Assembly: GCA_021792795.1 (NCBI GenBank)
Contig: JAJYUB010000031.1
Location: 1-42,104 of the forward strand
From: Acidobacteriota bacterium
Lineage (GTDB): Bacteria > Acidobacteriota > Terriglobia > Terriglobales > Acidobacteriaceae
DNA: 42,104 bases
Direction of reading: 5' to 3'
Part shown: positions 35,588 to 42,104 of the stretch, in pieces
Numbering within the stretch: position 1 is the first letter of the stretch
How the letters are laid out: every line of letters begins with the position of its first letter
Program-made: the position numbers and the translations under genes
Notes under the pieces: model-generated
The model's database searches: none
Told to the model about the DNA's origin: nothing
Seen by the model: the letters and a program-made list of their open reading frames with translations, nothing else

Positions 35588-37065
35588 CCTATAAGTTGCC
35601 ATTTCAATCAAAAATCCCTTCCACGCCCTTCCTCAAGCGGGTGGATCCGCAACCCTTCATCAGCTACACCAACCTATCCGAATCACCGCACGAGCGCCTC
35701 GAAATACCCGCAAAAAGCCGCTTCCGCCATGTCTATATCGCCGGCGCTTCGCAGTACGGAAAATCCACGCTCCTCGAACACATGATTGCGCAGGACATTA
35801 TGAATGACGAGGGCATTACCCTTCTCGACCCGAAGGGCGACCTCGCCGAAGCCGTGCTCAACCGCGTGCCCCCGCGCCGTTCCTCCCAGTGCATATACAT
35901 CGACATCAAGAACCCGATCCCGATCAATTTCATGGGATGGAAAACGGAAGAAGAGCGCCAGACGCTCCTTGCCGACGTCAACCAGACCTTCATGCGCTTT
36001 TCCACGATGGCAGCGGGCGACCAGTGGGGTTCCATCCTTCGCTGGGTCATCTATACGCTGCTCTCCGCCAAGCGCGTTTCCTTCCTCGACATTTACCACT
36101 TTTTTGCGGATCAAGAGCGGCGTAACCAGATTCTCACCCTTGTCAAAGAGAACAACGAGGCCGGAAGATACGATGACATTCTCCACTATTGGGAGAAGAT
36201 ATTTCCGAAGATCGGCAAGCCGCGCGAAGGCCCCATCCTCACCCGCATGTCAACTTTCATCACCACACCTCCGCTTAAAAGGATGCTAGGGCCTTCGCCA
36301 AAACCTTTCGACATTTTCAACGCGATGGAGAACCGCAAAATCCTCATCGTCAATCTCATGGGCGTCGGACGCGAGAACGGCAACCTTGTCGGCGCATTGC
36401 TCACCTCGAAAATCCAACAAGCCGCGTTCCGACGCCAGAGCCAGAAGAAGTCCGATCGCGTACCTCACTACTTCTATGCAGATGAATTTCAGAACTTTCA
36501 AACGAGCGACTTCGACCGCATTCTCTCCGAGGCAGGCGGATTCAAGCTGTCCCTCACGCTTGCCAATCAGGGCCTCTACCAGCTTGACAGCCAGATCAAA
36601 CAGTCTGTTTTTACCAATGTAAATGCCGCCCGCATCGCTTTCCATTTGAATCACGAAGACGTCTCAAACTGGAAGCATCTGCTGCCGAAATTCGATGAAA
36701 ACATTCCTGACCGTATTTCCATAGAACCAGACCAACTCGCGAATCTCCCTCCGTACTGCGCCTTTTTCAAGATTGGTAATGAAGAGGGGATCATTGCGCC
36801 GACCCCTCCACCCCTGCTGCCGCCAACCCCAGAGCAACGCACAAATGCAGAAAAGATCAGGAAGGACACGCTCGATACTTATGGCGGTACGCATTCCACT
36901 TCCGCTGAAAACGGCCAGAATCGCTCTGAGGACAAGGCGCCTTGCAATCCTCAGCAAGAACGCCATGATTATAGTAATGAACGCCGCACAGCAATCGCCG
37001 AGAAGCCTGAAGTCCAGCCGGGCAGCGCTCCCGGCAACATTCCGCCTCACGAAAATAAAACGTGA
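35584..37065 (+). CDS. TraG/VirD4/HerA-like DNA-translocating ATPase 1
   Basis: A 493-residue soluble P-loop ATPase of the FtsK-HerA superfamily, like conjugative coupling proteins. Walker A is GASQYGKST (54-62). The second-strand motif is LLDPKGD (81-86). Walker B is YFYADEFQNF, with D300 and E301. The later LANQGLYQL segment corresponds to the arginine-finger or sensor region. No membrane helices are visible, unlike VirD4, so it may dock to the two small membrane proteins encoded upstream. The last 100 residues are a hydrophilic Pro/Glu/Asn tail. The next gene starts within this tail. Confidence 0.88.
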   Translation: MTYKLPFQSKIPSTPFLKRVDPQPFISYTNLSESPHERLEIPAKSRFRHVYIAGASQYGKSTLLEHMIAQDIMNDEGITLLDPKGDLAEAVLNRVPPRRSSQCIYIDIKNPIPINFMGWKTEEERQTLLADVNQTFMRFSTMAAGDQWGSILRWVIYTLLSAKRVSFLDIYHFFADQERRNQILTLVKENNEAGRYDDILHYWEKIFPKIGKPREGPILTRMSTFITTPPLKRMLGPSPKPFDIFNAMENRKILIVNLMGVGRENGNLVGALLTSKIQQAAFRRQSQKKSDRVPHYFYADEFQNFQTSDFDRILSEAGGFKLSLTLANQGLYQLDSQIKQSVFTNVNAARIAFHLNHEDVSNWKHLLPKFDENIPDRISIEPDQLANLPPYCAFFKIGNEEGIIAPTPPPLLPPTPEQRTNAEKIRKDTLDTYGGTHSTSAENGQNRSEDKAPCNPQQERHDYSNERRTAIAEKPEVQPGSAPGNIPPHENKT

Positions 37066-37840
37066 CACACTCGCGCTTCTCGCCGAGTATTTTTGCCTCC
37101 GCACGAATGACGCAGCCGCGATACTCCGCAGTAGGATTCCGACCGAGTCGGACAGGCGCACGTTCCGTCACACGCTTGGCTCACTGTACAAAGCCGGACT
37201 CGTCTATAGACTCCCGTATCTTGACCTCGACCGCGAGCGCGGCCCAGTAAATTATGTCTACGGCCTGTCGGACAAAGGCGTGAAGTATTGCGCCGAGTTT
37301 TATGATGGCAGGTGCAAAACATTCGACGACCATTCCCAACGGACTCTCGACCACGAACTAGAAATTTCGATGTTCCATTCTGTGCTCAAGGGACTATGTA
37401 TGAGAAAGCACTTTCCACTCTATTGGCAGCAGGACGACTTGAAATGCACAGTGAACCCCGATGCCATGTTTGCCATCACAAACCCAGCACTGCCGGACGG
37501 CAGAAATACGTTTTACTATTTTCTCGAAATCGAACGAGCAAAAATGGGCAATTATAAAGACGGTGAATCTTCAATCATGAGGAAGCTCGCTAAATACTAC
37601 GAATATTACAATTCGGCGAGTTGCAAAAAAGAATGGGGAAACTTTCAGCACTTCAGGGTTGTCGTAGTACAGCGCACAGAAGATCGGAGGAACAATCTCC
37701 TACAGGAGCTTCATATACGGTTCAATCACCGTATGTTTTGGCTCACGACCGAATTGTTGTACAAGGAAGACATCGGCGCAGCAATCTTTAGAACGCCAAA
37801 GGACCTAGACTCACGGGCATATTCGTTCCTGGACTTATAA
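36965..37840 (+). CDS. Replication-relaxation family protein
   Basis: A protein of about 291 residues whose start overlaps the preceding ATPase gene by about 100 bp. The N-terminal winged-helix part (KRDTLALLAEYFCLRTNDAAAILRSR, then LYKAGLVYRLPY) and the catalytic-like region (TLDHELEISMFHSVL, then PDAMFAITNPA and FYYFLEIERAKMG) match the Replic_Relax family found in plasmids and integrative elements. The second region resembles a nuclease-like PD-(D/E)xK core, with D in NPDAMF and E-x-E in FLEIER. It could nick or bind the element's DNA for transfer. ATG 36965 or 36977 are possible starts. Confidence 0.82.
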   Translation: MIIVMNAAQQSPRSLKSSRAALPATFRLTKIKRDTLALLAEYFCLRTNDAAAILRSRIPTESDRRTFRHTLGSLYKAGLVYRLPYLDLDRERGPVNYVYGLSDKGVKYCAEFYDGRCKTFDDHSQRTLDHELEISMFHSVLKGLCMRKHFPLYWQQDDLKCTVNPDAMFAITNPALPDGRNTFYYFLEIERAKMGNYKDGESSIMRKLAKYYEYYNSASCKKEWGNFQHFRVVVVQRTEDRRNNLLQELHIRFNHRMFWLTTELLYKEDIGAAIFRTPKDLDSRAYSFLDL

Positions 37841-37971
37841 TTCCATGTTGCTAGACTATGGTGAATCGCAGCTAATAACTGCGGGGCTGGACACTCCAGC
37901 ACTCCGTCCGACTCCCCGCTCTCTCGCCGTGTAATCCACGCTCCTGATGGGGGCGGGGACGCGGACCAAAT
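37841..37971 (+). promoter_or_regulatory. Structured leader before ATPase 2
   Basis: GCGGGG (37881-37886) can pair with CCCCGC (37914-37919). Inside it CTGGA-CAC-TCCAG (37887-37899) forms a nested hairpin. No T tract follows, so it is not an obvious terminator. It may be a leader RNA or protein-binding element. Confidence 0.35.
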
Positions 37972-39210
37972 ATGAACATCTCCATTGGCACAGATTCAAT
38001 ATCAGGCCACGAGGTCTTGCTCGATTCCACCAAGCACATCAATATCGATGGGATGAGCGGAATGGGCAAGTCCACCTTGCTCGTCAACCTGTTTATCGAA
38101 AATATTCGCCACGGCAATGGCGGGTTGTTTATTGATCCTCACGGCGATACCGCCGACCAAATTACGAGGCTCATACCAAAGAACCGGATGCGCGACTTCA
38201 TCTGGATAGACCCCGATGCTTCTCTCGTTCCGCCGTTCAATCCGCTCCATTTCAACTCTCCGGAAGAATTGGAGCTTGGCAAGGAGTCGCTTTTCACCAC
38301 CTTCAAATCACTCGCGGGATCAGCATGGGGCGACGAATCTGCCCGTGTCATTATCAATGCCATCGACGCGGTGTGCGAATACTTCGATCAGCCGACGCCG
38401 GTCCACATCTTCCGATTCATGGCGGACGACAAGTTCCGGAAAAAAGTTCTAACCGCTACTGACAACCCCCTGCTGAAGATGTTCAAAGAGCAGTACGACG
38501 AAAAGCTCCGGGACTCAGAGCAGATGTCCAAGTTTTCGCCGCCGATCAACAAGGTTGGCAAATTGCTCCGGCCTTCCATCATCCCCATCATCGGCCAGAC
38601 AAAATCTCTCGACTTCCTCGACATCATGAACACCAAGAAGATCGTCGTGTGTCGATTCTCCAAGGGGAGGCTCGGCGAAGAGATCGCACAAATACTCGGC
38701 TCTCTCATCGTTTCGATGGTCTCCATCTCCGCCCTAAAGCGTGAGAAGCAGAAAGCGCGTCCGCCCTTCATGCTCGTTGCCGACGAGGTTCACAACTTCG
38801 TCCACGGCGGCAGATTCGGAACGCTGTTGGCGGAATCCCGCAAGTACGGCATCACGCTCGTGCTGGCCAGCCAGGGAATGTACCAGCTTCCTTTTGCCAA
38901 AGACGTATTCTCAAACTGCCCTACGCAGATCACCTTCAACGTCTCCGGCGACGACGCCAAGGCCATCGAGGAGAACTGGAACGAGGAGCAGGTCCAGGCG
39001 ACGCACATCACATCGCTCCCTCGATACAGCTTTTATTGCCGGACATTCATTGATGATCTTCCCCACGCCAGGAGGGTAGCCGGTTGGCCGTCCGTGCAGA
39101 AGCGAGGCGACGAATCGAACCCCACCAGGTTGATAAAGCAATCCTTGATGCGTTGGGGGACGAAGCGGAAAGACGTGATCGAAAAGATAAATCGTTTCCT
39201 TGCGAGTTGA
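37972..39210 (+). CDS. TraG/VirD4/HerA-like DNA-translocating ATPase 2
   Basis: A 412-residue soluble ATPase. Walker A is GMSGMGKST (27-35). DPHGD (55-59) is the second-strand motif and MLVADEVHNF, with D271 and E272, is Walker B. The LASQGMYQL segment resembles that of ATPase 1. The two proteins are clearly of the same superfamily but distinct in sequence and length. No membrane helix or N-terminal domain precedes the P-loop. The last five codons (RFLAS and stop) lie within the first copy of the direct repeat. It lies after the replication-relaxation gene, so the pair brackets it. Confidence 0.88.
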   Translation: MNISIGTDSISGHEVLLDSTKHINIDGMSGMGKSTLLVNLFIENIRHGNGGLFIDPHGDTADQITRLIPKNRMRDFIWIDPDASLVPPFNPLHFNSPEELELGKESLFTTFKSLAGSAWGDESARVIINAIDAVCEYFDQPTPVHIFRFMADDKFRKKVLTATDNPLLKMFKEQYDEKLRDSEQMSKFSPPINKVGKLLRPSIIPIIGQTKSLDFLDIMNTKKIVVCRFSKGRLGEEIAQILGSLIVSMVSISALKREKQKARPPFMLVADEVHNFVHGGRFGTLLAESRKYGITLVLASQGMYQLPFAKDVFSNCPTQITFNVSGDDAKAIEENWNEEQVQATHITSLPRYSFYCRTFIDDLPHARRVAGWPSVQKRGDESNPTRLIKQSLMRWGTKRKDVIEKINRFLAS

Positions 39211-39427
39211 GCGTAATTGGCGTCAGTACTTACCGACTATACTCGTTCGCATAGCCTGAATCTGGCGCACAATTTTATCTGTGACATTTCCTCACCACCA
39301 CCGAGCACCCCTCATGGGAATCACGATAAGCCACCGCGTGCGGACGGACATTTGCGAGGCCGCGATAACAATCTCGCGCCGCTTTTTGATGGAACGAAAT
39401 GCCACTGTTGCGAATGCAGGGGGAAGA
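39194..39427 (+). repeat. Cassette-head direct repeat, copy 1
   Basis: About 235 bp, beginning in the last codons of ATPase 2 and about 95% identical by eye to 39982-40219. It contains the promoter-like pair TTGGCG (39217-39222) and TATACT (39238-39243) with a 15-nt spacer. A short reading frame from GTG shares 21 residues with the one in copy 2 but then diverges. Copy 2 has a 4-nt insertion in the middle. Confidence 0.92.
39217..39243 (+). promoter_or_regulatory. Promoter-like motif in repeat copy 1
   Basis: TTGGCG and TATACT are separated by 15 nt, shorter than ideal. The element is conserved in copy 2 (TTGGCG 40005-40010, TATATT 40026-40031), so each cassette may carry its own promoter. 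Confidence 0.4.
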
Positions 39428-39448
39428 CAAACTTTAACCACCACAACT

Positions 39449-39823
39449 ATGAACTACGAATTGCGTGAGAAGCTGTTAGAACCCTACTATGACGAGGGCG
39501 AATATGGCGGCCTGCGCTACTTTACCTGTTTGCCTACGGATGTTCTCGATGAGTTGATAAGTCACAACTTCGTTGAGATGGAAGAGTGGAACTGCTGCGA
39601 TGGTGTTGCGAAGCTATTTTTACCGTTCCTTCACAGAAATCCGCAATTCACAGCACATGGATATGCGGTGATGGAAGGACGGGAGGATATTCGCATTACC
39701 ATTGAGGGGGTTGCGCGCTCTGCCGTTTTAACCGTGGACGAGCTCATCGACTTTGCGACGACATTCCGAGGCGCGGATGAAATGGAGTTGACTGCCGATT
39801 ACGCCCGCTGCTGGTACGACTAA
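39449..39823 (+). CDS. Cassette 1 cargo: acidic hypothetical protein
   Basis: A 124-residue acidic protein starting MNYELREKLLEPYYDEG. It has one Cys pair (NCCDG) and no membrane segment. I do not recognise it. It follows repeat copy 1 and may be expressed from the promoter-like motif there. Its frame is open further upstream into the repeat. The lack of similarity to the cargo of cassette 2 is what makes the array look modular. Confidence 0.65.
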   Translation: MNYELREKLLEPYYDEGEYGGLRYFTCLPTDVLDELISHNFVEMEEWNCCDGVAKLFLPFLHRNPQFTAHGYAVMEGREDIRITIEGVARSAVLTVDELIDFATTFRGADEMELTADYARCWYD

Positions 39824-39893
39824 GCGACAATGAAGGGATGTTCCCTGTGTACAAACTAACCCTTCTCCCTGCAACGCAACCCAAGTAGATATC

Positions 39894-39998
39894 GTGACCG
39901 CCCTCGAACAAGCCGCCAAACTTCAACCGCAAGCCATTAGCGTTCTCCTCTTTGAGCGTGAACAGGTGGAACGCACAGACTGTTTCCTTGCGAGTTGA
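39894..39998 (+). pseudogene. Truncated copy of the cassette-tail gene
   Basis: A 34-residue frame starts at GTG with VTALEQAAKLQPQAISVLLFEREQVE. It matches the N-terminus of the intact gene at 40745-40942 (MTVLEQVAQLKQQAIELLLNERERI). The match stops where repeat copy 2 begins, and the frame then ends on FLAS and stop, exactly the tail of ATPase 2. The upstream CCCTTCTCCCTGC/ACGCAAC stretch is also shared with the intact copy. It is a recombination-truncated duplicate. Confidence 0.85.
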
Positions 39999-40219
39999 GC
40001 GTAATTGGCGTCAGTACTTACCGACTATATTCGTTCGCATAGCCTGAATCTGGCGCATACTTTTATCTGTGACATTTCCTCACCGCCAACGAGCACCCCT
40101 CATGGGAATCACGATAAGCCACCGCGTGCGTGCGGACGGACATTCGCGAGGCCGCGAGAACCAACTCGCGCCGCTTATTGATGGGAACGAAATGCCGCAG
40201 TTGCCGAAGCAGGGAAAGG
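39982..40219 (+). repeat. Cassette-head direct repeat, copy 2
   Basis: The second copy of the roughly 235-bp repeat. It differs from copy 1 by about ten substitutions, a 4-nt GTGC insertion and a 1-nt insertion. It heads a different cargo. It begins with the same GTTTCCTTGCGAGTTGA that ends ATPase 2. Confidence 0.92.
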
Positions 40220-40236
40220 CACAATCAATTCACACA

Positions 40237-40476
40237 ATGGAATACTGTACTGTTTGCCACCGTGAAGTTCATGGTGGTTTTGAAGTGTCTTCGCAAGAAT
40301 CAAAAGGTCCAGACCAACCTTTCATGGTCATCATTGAGGACACGCCTGATCGAGACTTCAACGTCTGCGATTTGTGCAACGACACGATTTGCTTCGACTG
40401 CTCAATCGACAAGGACTCTGGGTATTGCAATGCCTGTCATTCAAAGATCTTTGGGAGAACATCCCAGCGGCAATGA
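40237..40476 (+). CDS. Cassette 2 cargo A: small Cys-rich zinc-binding protein
   Basis: A 79-residue protein with four Cx2C pairs: CTVC (4-7), CDLC (about 47-50), CFDC (about 55-58) and CNAC (about 67-70). This is a compact treble-clef or RING-like zinc arrangement. Its stop overlaps the next start by ATGA (40473-40476). It may be a protein- or nucleic-acid-binding partner. The family is not recognised. Confidence 0.7.
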   Translation: MEYCTVCHREVHGGFEVSSQESKGPDQPFMVIIEDTPDRDFNVCDLCNDTICFDCSIDKDSGYCNACHSKIFGRTSQRQ

Positions 40477-40709
40477 ATCGACCCGTGGTGCGGATATTCC
40501 AGGGATACTATGTCGATACATGCGAAGAGGATTGTCTACTGTTCGTTGCAGACGAGAATTGTGACTGCGAAGCTGAGTTCAGGAAAGCGTACACGGTTCA
40601 CTATGGAGCGTTAGCTGAGGATGCTGAAATCCTTGGTGTCTACTTAGTAAACCGCCTGTACTATAACGGAGTCGAAAAGGAATATCGCATCCAGGTTGTC
40701 GAAAAATAA
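40473..40709 (+). CDS. Cassette 2 cargo B: small acidic protein
   Basis: A 78-residue acidic protein with two Cys pairs (CEEDC and CDC). It is translationally coupled to the Cys-rich protein by ATGA, so the two likely act together. No membrane segment or recognised domain. Confidence 0.65.
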   Translation: MNRPVVRIFQGYYVDTCEEDCLLFVADENCDCEAEFRKAYTVHYGALAEDAEILGVYLVNRLYYNGVEKEYRIQVVEK

Positions 40710-40744
40710 ACCGCCCTTCCCTGCTACGCAACAGAAAGGATCAC

Positions 40745-40942
40745 ATGACAGTACTCGAACAAGTCGCTCAGCTTAAACAGCAAGCAATCGAGTTGCTCCT
40801 TAACGAGCGGGAACGGATCGATTCAGAACTAAACCAGCTCGGCTACGGGCAAGAAAACGCCCCGTCCGGTAAAAGACGGGGCAGGAGGCCAAAGGCGGTT
40901 ATTGAGTCGGAAGACCTTGCGCTTGTCGCTTCCCATTCCTGA
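40745..40942 (+). CDS. Cassette-tail gene: AT-hook-like small protein
   Basis: A 65-residue protein with an N-terminal helix (LEQVAQLKQQAIELLLNERERIDSEL) and a basic KRRGRRPK segment like an AT-hook, typical of DNA-minor-groove binding. AGAAAGGA precedes the ATG. A truncated relative lies at the end of cassette 1. The gene contains the terminator of the convergent CHC2 gene and overlaps that gene's 3' end by 44 bp. Confidence 0.7.
   Translation: MTVLEQVAQLKQQAIELLLNERERIDSELNQLGYGQENAPSGKRRGRRPKAVIESEDLALVASHS
40851..40882 (-). terminator. Terminator of the CHC2-type gene
   Basis: GCCCCGTC (40859-40866) and GACGGGGC (40875-40882) form a perfect 8-bp stem. On the minus strand GTTTTCTTG follows. 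It lies inside the convergent small gene. Confidence 0.65.
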
Positions 40943-41474
40943 AGGATTCGATCAGCTTGGCTTTCACGCCGTTCCGGGTACGCTTCCAGTAGTCCACATC
41001 GACTTCTTTCTCGCGACGTTTGAAGAGTTCATCGAACCAAGCATCAATCCCCTGCATGTACTTGACGCTATCGCCCGACGAGCTATGATCTGGAGAGTCC
41101 TTCCGATGTGTTTCCATGCGAGACACCTCTGGCCGCCTCTCAATCTGAGGGGCGGCTTTATTTCCGTTCAGCCCGTACCATCCAGCCAGCTTTTCTGCCG
41201 CTTCCTTCTCACGGCAGCTTTCCATCAAGGCGACAAAGTTGATCACATCGCCGCCCTTTTTCCCGCCGTTGTTTTCATTGCAGGATGCCGAAAAGCACCT
41301 CCAGTAGTTGCCCTTCACGTTGATCGAAAAGCTCTTCGATTTGTCGCCCTGTTTGTGCGTCGGCAATGGGCAGGCGCAGTTTGCGTAGTCGCCTTTGCAC
41401 GCGAGCTGAAGATGATAATGCACGGTCGCCACATCGACGGCAGGAATACGCTTGATTGCTTCGAAGTCGAGCAT
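40899..41474 (-). CDS. CHC2 zinc-finger (DnaG-type primase) domain protein
   Basis: A 191-residue protein. The CHC2 zinc-binding motif of bacterial primases is visible as CPLPTH (about residues 35-40) and CFSASC (about 60-65), followed by GGDVINFVALMESCREKEAAEKLAGWYGL. The TOPRIM catalytic domain that makes primers is absent. The C-terminal half is hydrophilic and basic. It may help initiate replication or bind single-stranded DNA of the element. GGAGGA lies just upstream of ATG 41474, which fixes the start. Confidence 0.88.
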   Translation of the reverse strand: MLDFEAIKRIPAVDVATVHYHLQLACKGDYANCACPLPTHKQGDKSKSFSINVKGNYWRCFSASCNENNGGKKGGDVINFVALMESCREKEAAEKLAGWYGLNGNKAAPQIERRPEVSRMETHRKDSPDHSSSGDSVKYMQGIDAWFDELFKRREKEVDVDYWKRTRNGVKAKLIESFRNGKRQAQGLPTQ

Positions 41475-41760
41475 GTTTCCTCCAAACAAGAAGGCCCCTG
41501 CGCACGGCAGAGGCTTCTTATGGCTTGTGATGCGTTATTGGTTTTCGTTGTCGATTTGGCAGCGATTAGAAGAAAGGGACTGATGCGTCGCGTGAGCTAG
41601 CCGCCGAACCAGAGTTATTTCAAAGGCCTAGCTACAGCATAGGCAATTGATTCCAATTTGCAATAGCTGCGGCATCGCAAGCTTTGAGGGCTTGCAATTC
41701 TATTGAGATGCGCTACAGTGAATCGATTAAAGGTCGAGACAACTAAAATCAACAGAAGCC

Positions 41761-41970
41761 ATGCGCCTAGAAACAGGGCCGATCGGAAATCAGGTTTCAT
41801 GTCAAAAGTTTCTATACATCTGTGAATGCGAAGGGTGCGGTTGGGTCAGTGAGCGCAATAGGAAGTATTGCGCCGATCACGCCAGGGCATCCCAGCGAAC
41901 CGAGTGCCAGCAAGAGTTCACAGCAAGAGACCCAAAAGATTCACACAGGTTCCGGCAGCAATCCGCATAA
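41761..41970 (+). CDS. Possible small Cys-rich protein
   Basis: A 69-residue frame with CECEGCGW and RKYCADHA, a plausible zinc-binding pattern. A possible promoter lies 42 nt upstream. The ribosome-binding site is weak and the C-terminal part is low-information. Confidence 0.35.
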   Translation: MRLETGPIGNQVSCQKFLYICECEGCGWVSERNRKYCADHARASQRTECQQEFTARDPKDSHRFRQQSA

Positions 41971-41984
41971 ACTAGTATCTAGTT
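41970..41984. repeat. Palindrome at the likely left end of the IS
   Basis: AACTAG-TAT-CTAGTT is a perfect inverted repeat about 35 nt before the transposase ATG. It may be part of the left terminal inverted repeat of an IS630-like element, which cannot be confirmed without the right end. Confidence 0.35.
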
Positions 41985-42018
41985 GCAGAAATGAGCGAAC
42001 GGTGTATAGTTGCAATGC

Positions 42019-42104
42019 ATGAAGGCTCGCCGCATTGCACTGGCACCCGAAGAGCAGAGTTTTCTGGAAGCAGTTGAGCGCCGCGCGACCAGCGCGAAGC
42101 GGGA
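42019..42104 (+). CDS. IS630-like transposase, 5' partial
   Basis: The first 28 codons read MKARRIALAPEEQSFLEAVERR, the typical opening of IS630-family transposases (L-T/A-x-EE..L..L..R). The gene runs off the right edge. The call rests on the N-terminal pattern only. Confidence 0.6.
   Translation, partial: MKARRIALAPEEQSFLEAVERRATSAKR

Larger units (their letters stand above)
41475..42018. other. Gap with hairpins between CHC2 gene and transposase
   Basis: About 540 bp. An imperfect hairpin of AAGAAG..CTTCTT type lies in the CHC2 leader (about 41488-41519). An inverted repeat GCAAGC/GCTTGC (41677-41695) overlaps a possible promoter, TTGCAA (41692-41697) and TACAGT (41714-41719). A possible small Cys-rich gene is listed separately. 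Confidence 0.4.

Overview
The window looks like a chromosomal segment of an Acidobacteriota genome, probably class Terriglobia. The taxonomic hints are lineage-typical families: a VWFA-related acidobacterial protein (16690-17814, -), an ADOP-type duplicated orphan permease (20110-22551, -), a DUF4136 lipoprotein-like protein and a DUF5715-like M15 peptidase relative. I ran no search, so this placement rests on recognition of families.

The left three quarters (1 to about 32.5 kb) is ordinary, densely packed chromosome. In order it holds: a secreted multi-CBM GH10 xylanase with its own promoter and candidate operator; a secreted DUF5715/M15-like protein; a DUF4136 protein; an FNR-like flavin reductase; a LytTR response regulator and a zinc-ribbon membrane protein; an ECF sigma factor translationally coupled to a small membrane protein; rlmB coupled to a membrane-exported M1-like peptidase homologue that has lost its catalytic Glu; two membrane proteins; ligA; an lgt-like/rluD/VWA operon; the ADOP permease; a truncated inverted copy of zapA; an alpha-glucan phosphorylase; a Phd/PIN toxin-antitoxin pair with a clear operator over its promoter; rpmI-rplT; a VKOR protein; hicAB; pheS-pheT; and a zapB-like/zapA pair.

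From about 32.5 to 33.6 kb lies a junkyard of gene pieces: an AbiEii nucleotidyltransferase fragment fused to a dihydrodipicolinate-synthase fragment, then the N-terminal third of a tyrosine recombinase. It ends in a short sequence matching the 3' end of a tmRNA gene (33594-33614), which looks like an attachment-site remnant.

From 33.6 kb to the right edge is a mobile island. It has an excisionase-like HTH gene, a perfect 65-bp inverted repeat, two small membrane proteins, two different soluble TraG/VirD4/HerA-type ATPases flanking a replication-relaxation family protein, a two-unit array of repeat-headed cargo cassettes, a convergent CHC2 zinc-finger (primase-type) protein, and the start of an IS630-like transposase. 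The ATPases lack membrane segments while the two genes just upstream encode membrane proteins, so together they may form a stripped-down DNA-translocation or mobilisation module. No relaxase, VirB4 or channel gene is visible. The cassette array (39194-40942) is the most novel-looking structure: about 235 bp of repeated sequence carrying a promoter-like motif precedes different cargo genes, and each unit closes with the same small AT-hook-like gene, truncated in the first unit exactly where the second repeat begins.
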